Source: Loripinus fragilis
Lineage: Eukaryota; Mollusca; Bivalvia; Lucinida; Lucinidae
Length of the DNA: 64,000 nt
Direction of reading: 5' to 3'
Assembly: GCA_964019695.1 (NCBI GenBank)
Contig: OZ026530.1
Coordinates: forward strand, 35,326,835 to 35,390,834
The position numbers and the translations under genes are program-made. The stretch's first letter is position 1; the number at the start of each line of letters is the position of its first letter. The notes beneath the pieces are model-generated. The model was given only the letters and a program-made list of their open reading frames with translations, was not told the DNA's origin and searched no databases. Below are positions 1-12,419 of this stretch, in pieces.

Positions 1-821
1 ACAAATGATGAATCTAGGTTGACCGTGACCTACTTTATTAGGTCAAATTGATTCCTAATGCATTTATATGGAGAAAATCTTAAAATGTTCATTTTTCTAT
101 AACTGTTTAAGCCAAATTCATAATAGTTAAACCTATTGAGACAATGGTTTTATATTAAGGACATATGCTACTAAATACTTCCCATATTGAAATATTTTCA
201 AAACTTTGCATACAGTTTGTTTTATGCATGGGCTATCCATTTATGAAGTAAAAAGGATATGTCACCGTGCTTATTTTTTCAGAATCTCATATTGAAGTTT
301 ACAGTATTTGACCAATTTTCTAGAAATATAAAATAATAACACTAGTCCTATTTATCGAGCTAAAACGGTTGTCATCTTCAACCAGCTTCTTTTTTTTAAC
401 TTAAATTACTGCCCATGACCTCAAACTTTTTTGAAAATGTGCATGTTTACTTGTTATCCCATGCTGTGACAAGATACTGCATGATATATTTTGGCAATTC
501 GTCAAAAAATGGAATTTGTTTTTAGAATAAATCATGTATTAAAAAATCTGATATTGAAAATCTTGAAAATTTATTTTTAATTCATGGACTATTATAATAC
601 CTTTCAGAAAAAAGAATAAAAAACTGGGGTCACCGAACTAATTCTCTTTCTAGAGGGCAAAATTTAACCCAACCCCCATAGGTTTCATGCGTAATTCAAT
701 ATAAAAAGTTCGGGGATGACCATTTCTTTCGTTTTGATGATGCCATTTTACTAGTACATGTATATGAAGTAATTTAGCATTAAAATGTTAAAAAAGAAAG
801 AAAAAAACACACTGAAAATAT
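1..821. other. AT-rich intergenic DNA, nothing recognised
   Basis: No coding potential, RNA gene or clear repeat boundary was recognised here. The sequence is AT-rich with short homopolymer runs. Confidence 0.5.
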
Positions 822-895
822 GTGCGCATCCGGGAATCGATCCTGGTCCTCTGGCTTTGTAGCCAGACACGCTAACCACTAGGCATCGAGGTCAG
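822..895 (-). pseudogene. tRNA-like pseudogene or tRNA-derived SINE head
   Basis: On the minus strand there is an A-box match (TAGTGGTTAGCG, about 881-870) and a B-box match (GGATCGATTCC, about 843-833) at normal spacing, with an anticodon-like stem (TCTGG/CCAGA) between them. The acceptor ends do not pair properly, and the anticodon loop comes out at 6 or 8 nt rather than 7. It is therefore read as a degenerate tRNA or the RNA polymerase III head of a SINE, not a working tRNA gene. Confidence 0.5.
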
Positions 896-1417
896 GTCGT
901 GCGCCGCTCTAAATAACCATACAAATAGTATAGACTCGGCCAATATCGTATTCGTAACCAGGGTTATTGTGTACGTCGTTTGATTTCGACTGAGCTACAT
1001 TTATCTGTCTTTAGTGCTGAGACGATCAGTTTTGAAAAGATGTCAATAGATATTTCGAACACACTTTAATTAGTTATTTTGTGAAGAAAATGTCGGAACA
1101 CCGATATGATATAAGAATATCGGAAGCTGTGTTGATCCGAATCCGTTAAGGGTCGAAAGACAAGACCCAGCCAACTTTCCCCGTTTGCAGACGCGGGAAA
1201 GGTGCGCATTGGAAATAGCCGCATATGTCTTTAAGTACCAAATGTCAAGCTGACCTGTGACCTTTTATCCTAAGCTACTCATTTGGACTGCCACACACCT
1301 ATCTAAACATCTTTTTCTCAGAAATCACTGGGCTGTTTGATGAAGTATTCATAAGATTATTTAGGCCACTTGACCAAAATGGCTGTAACCCCCATACATG
1401 GTAAAACAAAAGGGGGA

Positions 1418-2003
1418 CGTGCATTAAGGGGCAAATTTCGCCCCATCTGGAGCCCAAAACTGAAAGTTGCTTTTCACCAATTTCATCAAATTGGTTTATT
1501 AGAAGAATGGTCCAAGTGTAAAATTCTGGCATTTATTTTACTTTTTTCCGTTGCCATGGTAACATAAATGACCAACAAAATAGGCTTAAAATAAAGAAAT
1601 TGTCATCATGGTCATTTTGAGCCATATTTAAGGCTTTTTCTGACCGATATTTTAAGAATTAGATATCAGCACAAGCGAATACAAAAAAAAACAACCTTTT
1701 AATATATTGTGTGCCGTGATAATTCGCACCCTCTGATGAAATATATTTTTGGTATTTGCTTGTGCTCTATGTTAATTTCTCTGTCAAATGTCTTAAATTT
1801 GCTCCAAAATGGTCACTTTCCTATTTTCAGCCTATTTTGGCAGCCATTTTTGTTACCATAGCAACGGTAAAAATAGAATCAATCCCAGACTTTTACACTT
1901 TGGCTATTGTTCTAATAAACGAATAAGAAGAAACTTGTGAAAAGCAATTTTCATATTTTGGCCTCAAATGGGGCCGAAATAGCTTCTTAATGCACGTACC
2001 CCA
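1418..2003. repeat. Foldback dispersed repeat, copy 1 of 2
   Basis: A roughly 590-bp imperfect palindrome. The left half (GTGCATTAAGGGGC..., then a segment with GCCATGGTAACA and AATAGGCTTAAAATA) is repeated inverted in the right half (TTTCAGCCTATTTTGG, GTTACCATAGCAAC, CTTCTTAATGCAC). A second copy with the same plan lies at 18,601-19,188. No coding capacity is seen, so it is probably a non-autonomous DNA transposon. Confidence 0.6.
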
Positions 2004-2242
2004 AAGTTCAATTAAAAGCTGTAGTTGACCTTGACCTATTTTAACATTATTAAGGAGATCAGGCGAGCGCCTAGGACCTTCAGAACCTCTAGTTTATGAA
2101 ATCTGATATCCTCAACATTCATTTAACAAATTTAATTCACAGAATTGATATAGACATCAATAGCCTGAACGTAAACGTCAGTGATACGTAAGGGAGTCAA
2201 ATTAACGGTGTTAAAGTTTCCATGTACTCTACCTTATCACAC

Positions 2243-2411
2243 TTTGAAGTAATGGACACTCAATATATCTAGTATGCGCACCCTTGGTGAATCGCGACGT
2301 ATCCCAATGTTGACAATTCGACGTCTAACGCAGTCAATGAACCACCGGTGTCAAGCTGTCGTTAATACAAGGGATGCGCATACCAGATATTGAATGCCCG
2401 TTATTTCACTG
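2243..2411. mobile_element. MITE-like element with ~45-bp imperfect TIRs
   Basis: The left end contains ACTCAATATATCTAGTATGC and the right end, read on the minus strand, contains CATTCAATATCTGGTATGC. The similarity extends outward on both sides. The interior is about 80 bp and non-coding. The rest of 2,004-2,769 shows nothing recognisable. Confidence 0.45.
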
Positions 2412-2770
2412 AAAAGGTACTTTAAAAATGCGCGTATTGTCCTTCACGATAACCCATCATTATTATGGTAGCCATCTTGGATTTTTCGGCAAAACAGAGA
2501 CGTCTATCGCGCTCGCAAGCGCTTTGGCAGAGAGAGAGCGCTCCATTGCACTCATAGCGCTCGCATTGTTGAACACGCCTCTATAGATTAACCTTTTGGG
2601 CGAGTCACATGTTTTTGTGACACATAAGTGTTCTTTAAGATACCTATGGTATGTCTGTGAAATTCCCAAAGAGAGGGGTGGTTGTCGGGATCTTTTACAG
2701 CTTCTAGTCTAAATGGAGTAATGCAAAATTGTTAAGTCAAGATCATGATCTATGAGTTCGACATCAATCC

Positions 2771-2771
2771 C

Positions 2772-2823
<52 letters not shown>

Positions 2824-2981
2824 GTCTCTCTCTCTTAATATCTGTCTGTCGGTCTGTCTCTCTGCCTGCCCACTCTGTCTGTCTGTCCGTTTCTCTCTCT
2901 CTCTCTCTGTCTGTCTGTCTGTCTGTCTGCCTGTCTGTCTGTCTGCCTGTCTCTCTCTCTGTCTCTCTGTCTCTCTCTCTT
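2771..2981. repeat. (CT)n / (CTGT)n microsatellite
   Basis: About 210 bp of CT-dinucleotide and CTGT-tetranucleotide repeats with interruptions. The Leu/Ser-rich open frames on either strand here are low-complexity translation artefacts. Confidence 0.95.
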
Positions 2982-3007
2982 GATTGACATGCAGAGCAAA
3001 ACAGCTA

Positions 3008-3206
3008 CTGTCGTGCCAGCCAAGAGTGACAGTGACGTTGTGTTTTGTTTATACTTGTTAAGTTAAACATCAACTTGAGCTAATGCGAATCGACAGATAA
3101 CGTGTGTGTTAATCCTATCCTGTGGATAGGATTAATACACAAGTGATTTAGCGATTCTAAGTCCCTGATAACTTGACGTTACTGTCACTCTTGGCTGGCA
3201 GGATAG
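3008..3206. mobile_element. MITE family A, copy 1 (TA-flanked)
   Basis: The ~31-bp TIRs begin CTGTCGTGCCAGCC on the left and CTATCCTGCCAGCC on the right (minus strand), and the element sits between TA dinucleotides (3006-3007 and 3207-3208). An internal palindrome GTTAATCCTATCC / GGATAGGATTAAT lies at the centre. TA duplication suggests a Tc1/mariner-mobilised element. Copy 2 is at 16,060-16,284. Confidence 0.7.
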
Positions 3207-3586
3207 TAATGGACGCAATCTTGATGAGATAAAGATGATTGTAAGAATGATAACAAATCAAGAGAATCGTGTTTGTGAATTTTATTAGTTAGAAATTAAT
3301 GAAAACATAACAAACTGTAGTGTTTTCAAATCAAGTAAACCTCGACCAATCTTTGCAGCGAAACATGTGTTGACCCGAGGTTGGTTCAGGTCAAAGCAAC
3401 CAAAAAGTTGCCAAAGACTGACTCCTCCGGAGGATGTCAGATAACGTGGAATGCTGAAAAGCCTGGTTCGAGTTGGCACTATGTTACATCCAAGGTAATT
3501 CGTAAGGTACCTTTTTCTTTTTTGCAGTAATTTATTTTATCAACTTCTTAAAATGCATAAGTCGTGTTGCAGGAAAATTACATTAA

Positions 3587-3825
3587 TGAGCCAGTGCATG
3601 AGATTTCCAACAATGTGGTATGTGCGACTAGCAAAGCCCAAGATCAGCCTGCGCATATGCGCAGTCTGATCAGAGCCTTTGCTAGTCGCTTGAGTATTCT
3701 ATGATTGTTAAGCTACTGACTGAGCACCATTTGGAGTTTCTAAGCATAAAATGAGGCTTCAGAGGCTCATCGGAGTCTACACTTGTCAAAATCTCAAATT
3801 GTTGGAAATCTCATGCCGCGGCTCA
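3587..3825. mobile_element. MITE family B, copy 1
   Basis: TIR-bounded element of 239 bp. The ends read TGAGCC...GAGATTTCCAACAATGTGG on the left and the inverted equivalent ending GCCGCGGCTCA on the right. An inner palindrome around CTGCGCATATGCGCAG is conserved in the three copies (this one, 4,640-4,871 inverted, 61,825-62,063). Confidence 0.65.
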
Positions 3826-4136
3826 ATTTTATAGTAATCTGGAAAACCGAACATCTGATCAAAAGCTGAAACCTACTCCGTGTCTCGGACCCAATTTAAT
3901 TATACTGGGTCCGAGTCCGTGCCTGCAATGGCGGGTAGTTTTAAAAAGAGAAAGGTCACTACACAAGCTGAATAGGCATCGGGGTTATATTACTTTTTCA
4001 AACTCAGCTGAGCATAAACAAGTGTTCATTACACCACTCTCGATCAGGTTCCGAGGTAAACAACTTTTTATATGTTCAAATCAGCTTAGCATTAAATATT
4101 TCAACTACTAATAAAAACAAACAAAATCACTAAATA

Positions 4137-4313
4137 CTGTAAATCCGGAAATTTTTGCGATAATTTTATTTTCGCGAATAGCGTTAAAAGACATACTTGC
4201 GACGTTTGGACATGATTTACCTATATCAGTATTTGACAGAGTGATTTCGCCATTTCGCGCATATGCGAAGTTTCGCGAAAATAAAACCCTCGCGAAAATT
4301 CCCGAATTTACAG
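4137..4313. mobile_element. Small TIR element (CTGTAAATCCGG family)
   Basis: Ends CTGTAAATCCGGAAATTTT and AAAATTCCCGAATTTACAG are inverted repeats. TTTCGCGAA-type motifs follow inside both ends. The length of 177 bp and lack of coding sequence fit a MITE. Confidence 0.55.
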
Positions 4314-4639
4314 AAGTATGAATTCCCAATGCTCTAAACAGTCAGTGGCTGTATTTGTCATACTGTTTTAAATGTTAAAATGCCAACAATTGTTTGTAAT
4401 TTAAAATTTATGAGCACGACCAATTTCATGAGCAAACCTCGGGACCTAAATATTTGAAAACTTGTATTGATTTGTCCCCTCTGTAAATACGATAAAAAGG
4501 ACATTTTTATTTGATTGACCCAACTATAATTGGCGTTACTGACGGACTGCTGTACTGTCGCCAAAAGATGTTTTATAGTCTTGAAACATGCCTACAAATT
4601 TATCAACCCATCTGAGCATCAACGACTTCTTTTAAATTC

Positions 4640-4871
4640 TAGCCGCGACATGTGATTTCCAACACTGTGGCGTTTTCAGAATGTAGACTCAGACCAGCTT
4701 CTGCAGTCTCCTTTTAGGCTTAGAAACTCAAAATGATGTCCAATCAGTAACCAAAGAATCATAGACTAGCGACTAGCAAAGGTTCTGATCAGACTGCGCG
4801 TATGCGCAGGCTGATCTTGGCCTATGCTGGTCGAACATACCACATTGTTGGAAATCTGATGTCGCGGCTCA
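4640..4871. mobile_element. MITE family B, copy 2 (inverted)
   Basis: Same terminal motifs (AGCCGCGACATG...GATTTCCAACA and CAACATTGTGG-type complement ending GTCGCGGCTCA), but the inner CTGCGCGTATGCGCAG palindrome lies near the right end, so it is inverted relative to copies 1 and 3. Confidence 0.65.
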
Positions 4872-5278
4872 AATTAATTTTAACGCTTTGAGTTTTCCAA
4901 AAGATTTATATCAGTATACAAAAATGGCCCCGGATATCGGATTGACAGTCCTTATTTATATGTAGTAAAATTCAGCACTATAAGGTTAAACTAACTTGTC
5001 ATCATTAATTTTCTATTGCTTTCAAACCATGCTCTATCCGATTTTATCAGTTACCTCTCATAATTTATTAACTGCATTGCTGCACATTGCCTGATAAACA
5101 TTGTCTAACTCACGGCATGTTCCTTTATCAGGTCATGATGACGTTGCACTTTTTGAATGACGTCGCTAATGACGCTGAATCAACACAAAAATCGAAAATT
5201 ACGTCATAATCGCTAGTTTGAAAAGTGTAACAAAGGGTAAACTGATAAATAGAAAACCAGGTTCGCGTTTTTTTTTAT

Positions 5279-5381
5279 TATCAAGTTTACCAGGCTCTGC
5301 TTTGAGAAAGCATGTTGAATGGCTCGGAAAGCCTCGCGATGTCAACAAGCGTTCTCAAAGCCTTGCCTGGTAAACTTGATA
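5279..5381. repeat. Hairpin, ~103 bp
   Basis: TATCAAGTTTACCAGGC at the left pairs with GCCTGGTAAACTTGATA at the right, followed inward by GCTTTGAGAA / TTCTCAAAGC. A strong single stem-loop, probably a foldback MITE. Confidence 0.6.
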
Positions 5382-7744
5382 TCAAAAGACATTCACCTAG
5401 TATTCTCTATGTATTGGTCCACAGAATGGCTACTTTTTAACAGTTCTGTTTGATTGTATTGATCAGGGTCTTTTGTATTTCATCCTGGTCTTCACAATTT
5501 GGCAAATATGCTACTTTTTTATAGGATGCATTGCTCTATGGATTAATAACTTTCGATATAAAAATGAGTCACTGCTGCTAATTGACTGTTATATTTTGAA
5601 AACCAACTTGGTGTGGTTGACTTCAATAAATATATACTTAAGGAACAAAGAAACGCAACACTCACTTCAATTCATTGTAAACATAAACATAATGCAAGTC
5701 GGTTGTGTAGATGAGGAGCATATATCCGATACATTACAGTAGGTTAAGCCACTATGTCGATTACGTTAGCCGGCTAGCATGCGCGTAATCATCCTGAGCC
5801 CTAGTGGAAAACTGTGAAACACGGTCAATAAAAGTCAATTTTCTACCAAAAACCGGGTTGTTGTTTACAAAACCTTTGGAATAAATCAAGGGGTCCAAGA
5901 AATTATCAGCTCGCAGCCTAACGTTATGATTCCAAACGCGTAACTCCAATAACTTCAAGACCAAATATTGACTTAAATGCGGTAAAACTCTTTTCCTCTT
6001 GAGTTTTATTCAATAAAAGCACATTTACTGCAAGAATTATGACCTTAGAATGTTAGACGTCAATAATATATGTATCAATATTCTGCACTTTAAAGGCAAC
6101 ATAATATTTACGCATTTTTCTGACGAGAGAATGGCCAAGTGGTAAAGTTTCGGTTACAGAATGTGAGTTGTAATGGTTCCAGGGATACGCAGCCGTGTTT
6201 GTAATCAACAGGCGCATATGTAAAAACTACCCGAAAACTTTACCCTGTCGCCATTATATACTTCGCACATAGCAAAGCGTGAAATATACAAAATAAACAG
6301 TTTATTATACAGCATGATTGATGATAGAATGATGATAACACAGTAAACTTTACATACATGGAGCAAATATATTGAAATAATATAATTTAATGATGAATAT
6401 CCAATATGAAATATTGCAATGGAGTTACACTATGATCTTTTAAAAAGCCGCCAATGGGTTAGGCTTTGCAAATGTATTGTATTAAATTGTGGCATAACAG
6501 TTTTTGTAATACATGTAGAATTTTGTGTTAGTAGGACAAAAGTGTTCGAAAAAGCTTTCAATATACATGTATTGTTTCATATTGCATTATCGAGCGGTTA
6601 AAATTTGGCGAAAATTTAGGCGAGCCTTCGCATGTAGGGTATTTGGAGGTTTGAATTTTGAATAATGTCTAAAGCAGACTCAATCTCGCAGATCTAGATA
6701 CTCAGTCTTGAAATGCCAATTCAGGCTGCACAATGTATTCACCGCAACATATGCAGAACTATGTTTCTAGCCTGGATGAGGTAATGGAGGAGGGTTAAGT
6801 TTACTTAGTTAATTTTGCAGAACTAAAAATGTTAAACTTTGTAAGAGTTTGTTTTTGGAAAACAATATTGGCATCCGGCAGCCCTTCACATCATGTATTA
6901 ATCCTATTCTATGCTCACCAGTTTACTTTGAGCCTATGGCCTAGAAAAAATATCTTGAAATTCCAAATACATGTACATGTAATCTCGTCAAGTACTCATT
7001 AAAACCATATCTTTGGACAGACGTTTTTAAGTAAGAGATTTATCTGATATATGGGTATATCCTAACAATGTTTCAGGACTGAGACCAGTCTTCCTTTGGG
7101 AACCATATCAGTAAGCGGTAATCAAATGTTGCATATTGATGTTTCTTGACTGGGGCCAGTCTAAGTTCATCGGTCAATTAAGGTCATCATTAACACAATA
7201 GCATGGATTTCACCAGAATTTCATTGATATGACCTAAGTAAATGGGCCTTCCTCTTAATAAAAGGGGTGATATTGTCTTTATTTCTACCTGTACAAGTCA
7301 TCACTGCGGGATCAAAAGTAATGCAACCAATGATGTAAAGACAACTTAAGGTGGGATTGCATTTTTGCTTGCGGCCCTGCAGGGCTGCAAGCATTTAAAA
7401 AGGAATAGTGATACCCTCAGCCATTTTGCCTATCTATATAAACCTACCGAGGACTTGAGGGAAAATACCTTTTAATAACCAATATTGAACCACAAGTAAA
7501 GATAACTATGGAAAACGGAAGTACTGTTAGCATAACGTTGGAGGTAGATGTTTAAGAGTTAAGAAACGTCCCAAGTAAACACACCATCAACAAAGTCATT
7601 TAAGCGTCAAAAGGGAAACATACATAGTACTCAATCACTAGTAATTAATCACACTGTTCATTCTTAGTGCCTGAGGCTTCACATCGTGAATGGAGCATGC
7701 CTCCATTACTGTTAATGGTAGCTATTCCAAAATCAGTATGGATG
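5382..7744. other. Intergenic DNA without recognised genes
   Basis: No convincing gene. A tRNA-like A-box (TGGCCAAGTGGTAAAG, about 6132) lacks a proper B-box downstream. Short CATGTACATGTA motifs are scattered through the stretch. Confidence 0.4.
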
Positions 7745-8985
7745 CATCTTAGGGTGCAAAGTGCTGTGTACCATTTCTGGGGTTACTTTGACCTTGACCT
7801 CTTGCCTCAGTCATCCTAGAATAATGGTGTTCCGAGCATATCTCAGCAAATTACGTGTTTGGATGCATTTTGATGTTGTTTGTAGCGAACTATTTTGGGG
7901 TCACTGTGACCTTGACCTCTGACTTTGACCTTTTAAAATCGTGTACGGAGCATATCTCCTATACATGACATAGTAATCTCATATAAGGGATACATACTGG
8001 GGTAGCGGAATGTTGCAAACTGTTAAATAGGTCACTGTGACATTGACCCCTGGCCACAAAACTTGAAAAAGAATATCCCCAACTTATCTCTTACACGTTT
8101 GAACAATCTAAAATCGTGTATGTGGATGCATCAGGATGTTGGAGATTGTAACCTACTACTTTTGGGCAACTGTGATCTTGACCTTTGGCCTCACATGTAT
8201 AAAAATCGTGTACTGAGCATGTCTTCTATATTATAGGACATAGAAATCTCAAAGGGGGATTTCCACCCTATACGGAATTTACATAGAGTTCTGCCCATGC
8301 AAATTATAACACTGTTACCGGTGTCCTCATTTTATGAAAATTTACATGCATAAAGAAGATGTGTTTGACCTACTTTTCTGAAAATATTATGGGTTGACAA
8401 AAACTGGAACATGGTAAATAGTAGGACAGAATCCCCTATAGACACTAACTTTAGTGTTCAATATGGGGATAGTTAAAATTTTGATGGGTCAGAAAAAATT
8501 ATCTAGATGTATTCCTATACATAAATGATAGTAAGGTATACCCTTTGGAGTGTTCTTTCATATTCCATTCAAATAATGTAGCAGTCAATAATGTTAATGA
8601 TTTGAGACTGATATTTAATAGGTCATATATTAGTACAAAGAGGGTGTACATCAAGGTACCCCCTTGTGCCGTAACAGCCTGCGAGGAATAAAATAATTTT
8701 TGTAGTTTATAACGTAGGTATTCAACATACAAAATATTATCGAAATCCATGCGTGGGCAGATTTGGAACTCCCCCTTTGGTATGTGAATACATCTATTGG
8801 CCACGGTGTGTCACCTACTGTTTTAAGGTCTCTGTGACATTGACCTCTAACTACAGTTCTAGATAGGTCGAGCCCAGACACTATCTTTATATTATGTGAG
8901 GTAGGAATGCAAAATTTGGTGTGTGGATACATTTTTGGGTTGCAGAGTGTCGCATACTGCTCTGTGTCACACTGACCCTGCCTTT
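7745..8985. repeat. Diverged tandem array with TGACCTTGACCT units
   Basis: Repeats of roughly 140-190 bp share GTGACCTTGACCTCT, a GCATATCTCCTATA-like segment, and GGATGCATTTTGG...TTGCAGAGTGT. About seven recognisable, strongly diverged units. The internal open frames are not conserved between units and are not treated as genes. Confidence 0.55.
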
Positions 8986-9399
8986 GGCCTTGTTTAAGAA
9001 AAATCGAGGAAAACCCGGGTAACAGGAAACGTTTCTGAAAAGTTTGTGTTTGGTTGTATTAAAGTTTTTTTAAACTTAACCATTTAGAAACGCTATTTAA
9101 ACATTTCACATAGGTTTGTTCAAACGTAACCTTTCAGAAACGTTATATAAACCTTTCCACATGGGTACTGGTTACTGCCAAGGAACAACCACAAAACGTT
9201 CTTATTGAATAATAATCAAATTCTAATATATATGTAGATAATAAATCGTAACGGTAAATAATGGACCAATCTCAAAGGAAAGCTCAATTTAGAAACAAGC
9301 ACTTGATGCGGATCTGTAAACTGTCACAACCAAGTAGTGATTGCAAACAAAGGCCTCGCTTTTAAATTACTGTTTTAGCTGAATAAACGTTTTTTATAT

Positions 9400-9730
9400 A
9401 GAGGATCTTACATGAGTGCTCATGTTTTATTGAATTTATTAAACGAGTTGGGGAAAAGAGATAAAATGCGAGGCTTGCCGAGCATTTTATCTCTTTTTCG
9501 CAACGAGTTTAATAAATTCAATAATACAAGAGCACGAATGTTAGATTCTATTTATCATATGACAAATTCTTTGAAATTTCATTTCTGGCGTAAAAACGTT
9601 ATGATTTTGTTATCATGTACGCAACGTTGTTATGGACGTAATAACGTTTCCCGTAAATCGATAAACCACTAGTGGTTTACAGATTTTATTGCATGGCGTT
9701 ATTTCACTCCCAGACGCGACGTCATATGAT
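9400..9730 (+). repeat. 330-bp hairpin repeat (family C), copy 1
   Basis: Begins GAGGATCTTACATGAGTGCT and ends near CTCCCAGACGCGACGTCATA. The core is a very long hairpin: TTGAATTTATTAAACGAGTT...AGAGATAAAATGC on one side and GCATTTTATCTCT...AACGAGTTTAATAAATTCAA on the other. Other copies: 11,759-12,091 (inverted), 14,855-15,191, and a copy split by another repeat at 50,874-51,546. Confidence 0.75.
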
Positions 9731-10527
9731 AAATTATATTATTTTTACAATAGATGCTCATCTAACTGAACAAAGTATATTTAATACGAAACGGGAGGTA
9801 GTTTTTTAGTGCTTAAACATAGTGATTCCAAACGTAGAAATTTACATAAGCACTTCATAAGGTTATATTTGGTATTTTCGATAGGATTTGCTTCGAAAAG
9901 CATTAATAAAAGTAGTTAGAAGAATGTTTGATTCGCATTTTAACTGTTTGCTTCAAATAAATTTATTGTATAACCCAAAATTTTAGTTCTGGCGATTGTC
10001 ACATATTTTCATGGCGCTAAATAAATAGTGCATGATAAATACTTGCAGTTACTTGCAGATCCGGTGTCGTAGTTATGAATTTTAGTTTGAGACACAACAC
10101 ACATCAGAATCAAAATTTATGAAATTGAAAAACTACATGAAGGTTGAAGGGTTTCAGAGCGGGGTTTTTTTTTTCGAAACGTTTGTCAAAAACATTTAGG
10201 AACCCAAAAATTTGATTGCAAAAATAGGATTTCTAAACGTTAAAATCAAACGTTCCCCTGATGTAAACAAAATGTTCCCTCAACGTTTCGATAACGTTAT
10301 TTTGTTACCTGGGAGTTGTCAAATAACTTTTTCACAATGTCTTGCATTTGTCACGTAACTGTGAAATATCCTGTTTACTATAGACTATAATTGGTCAGGC
10401 ATTAGCCTGAGGTTTGGGATCCAGCAACATAAAAAGAGTAGGGTACTTGCTAGAGGCCCAAGCAGGACTTTTTCTCATCCTTTTTCTCATCACCGTCCAA
10501 TTGCAAACATTTTACGCTGTCAGACTA
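9731..10527. other. Intergenic DNA
   Basis: Nothing recognised beyond scattered AACGTTT motifs. Confidence 0.4.
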
Positions 10528-10638
10528 AGATACTGCATACTCCTCAGCAGACATGAAAATGTAATCGATTACAATAATTGTAATTGATTACATTTTCATG
10601 TAATCGACCCCATGTCTGCTGAGGAGTATGCAGTATCT
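10528..10638. repeat. Near-perfect palindrome, 111 bp
   Basis: The arms AGATACTGCATACTCCTCAG and CTGAGGAGTATGCAGTATCT flank an inner inverted repeat built on ATGTAATCGATTACAA / TTGTAATTGATTACAT. It has no gene content and is probably a foldback repeat. Confidence 0.7.
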
Positions 10639-10963
10639 GCGCACGTGCTTTGGAATTTCATGAGTACTGATTACAATTACAATTACTTTATTCCATATGT
10701 TACGATTACAATTGAAGATTAAAATGCAAAGTAATCATGATTATTTTATGATTGCTTTTCATTACTGTTCAGGCAAAAGATTTGGCCACTGTTTTTATCA
10801 CATCTCCATCTATGTGCTTCAGATTTATGTTTTTGCTGAAGAAGATAAAATAAAAACTATTGAAAAAATATCTTTCCAGTAATGAAGCAACAAATGCATA
10901 TAGCTGTGTGAAGCACAATTAGTTGTTTATGTTGAGAAAATTAGTGTCTTTCTAGCCCAATGG

Positions 10964-10965
10964 TA

Positions 10966-11018
<53 letters not shown>

Positions 11019-11019
11019 T
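10964..11019. repeat. (AAT)n microsatellite
   Basis: About 18 uninterrupted AAT/TAA triplets. The poly-Asn open frame across it is an artefact. Confidence 0.95.
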
Positions 11020-11758
11020 ACAGTATTGAGTATATGAAAATAAAAAATGTAAAGCACATCTTAAAGGTACCAGATAACACATGTTTTGTTCTAAACATTA
11101 ATTCTGTGGGCCCTTCAAAAAGAATTTTTCAGGACAAAAAAATGAACTTGGTTAATAAAATAAATGTTTTTTTCTTATCCCGAGCATTGCATACTGATTT
11201 TATACTTTCTTAATTTCTTATATTTGGACTTAAGGTAGTACTGGATCCATGCTTAAAGATAACTGAGTGGTTTTATAAAAGTAAGGGTTATCTCTATTTA
11301 TTGTCTTAAAACGTACAAGTATTGGCGTTCACAAAAAATACTTGTGATTTAGCAACACATCTGTATGACCAAATATATTTTGACCGTTGGGTCCGGTTTC
11401 ATCCCTCAATACGTTCCATGTTATACCTGGTCAGACAATTCTGGTCAGAAAAGATAATATTCATGCGTTCTCAATGTCTGTTTCGCCATCCACGCTGAAT
11501 TGAAGAAAGATAGCTGCCACTCATGTTTCTAGTTAAGCTATGCACGCGGAGAGTTTGAATAATAAACTATTTGTATGATGTAACTGCCGTTAAGTAAACA
11601 CCTTGATGTGCCTGCGCACGCGCGCAGGCAGATCAAAGCATCTGCTTTTCCCATCTCTTTTCAAATTATTCGTCATTCTAGTATGGAGTATTTTGCTTTA
11701 TCTGTCAAAGTCTTCTGGTTTTAATATGCCAAACCAATATGACAGTATAACAAATATT

Positions 11759-12091
11759 ATCATATGACGTCGCGTCTGAGAGTGATATTACGCCATGCAA
11801 TAAAATCGATAAACCACTAGTGGTTTATAGATTTACGGGAAACGTCATGACGTCCATAACAACGTTACGCACATAATGACAAAATTATAACGTTTTACGC
11901 CAGAAATGAGATTTCAAAGTTTTTGTCATATGATAAATAGAATCTAACATTCGTGCTCTTGTATTATTGAATTTATTTAACTCGTTGCGAAAAAGAGATA
12001 AAATGCTCGGCAAGCCTCGCATTGTATCTCTTTTCCCCAACTCGTTTAATAAATTCAAAAAAAACATGAGCACTCATGTAAGATCCTCTAT
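11759..12091 (-). repeat. 330-bp hairpin repeat (family C), copy 2
   Basis: Inverted copy. It starts with TCATATGACGTCGCG and ends CATGAGCACTCATGTAAGAT plus CCTCTAT. It faces copy 1 across about 2 kb. Its final 25 bp match the unit of the 36-bp minisatellite at 24,122-25,045. Confidence 0.75.
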
Positions 12092-12419
12092 TTTAACGAT
12101 GGACAAAAAAAGAAAAAAAAACAACAACACAGGAAACAGAATCTGAGGACGAACTACCAAGAGTAAGCCCCAGTGAACAAAAAGGGTTGAAACATATTCT
12201 TGTCGCCGGTGATGCTTTTCCCGTACTTATAAGATATGCATGGAAACAGCGTTGTTTCAAAGGCTGTTTTTTCATGACCCAACTTCTCAAGATAAGAAGT
12301 TGCTGCTAATGTTACCATCTTAAGAGAGCAATGGAGGCATGGGAGGGAAATGTGTGTCATCTCTGGTGTATGCATTTCAGTATGAGCGACGGCTAGTCAA
12401 GGAATCCTCTATTTTACGC

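Noticed and set aside
6127..6195. tRNA gene
   Set aside because: Only an A-box-like stretch; the B-box position reads GGTTCCAGGGA and no cloverleaf forms.
12093..12375. Small minus-strand proteins next to family C copy 2
   Set aside because: Two overlapping frames with no recognisable motif and no supporting context.
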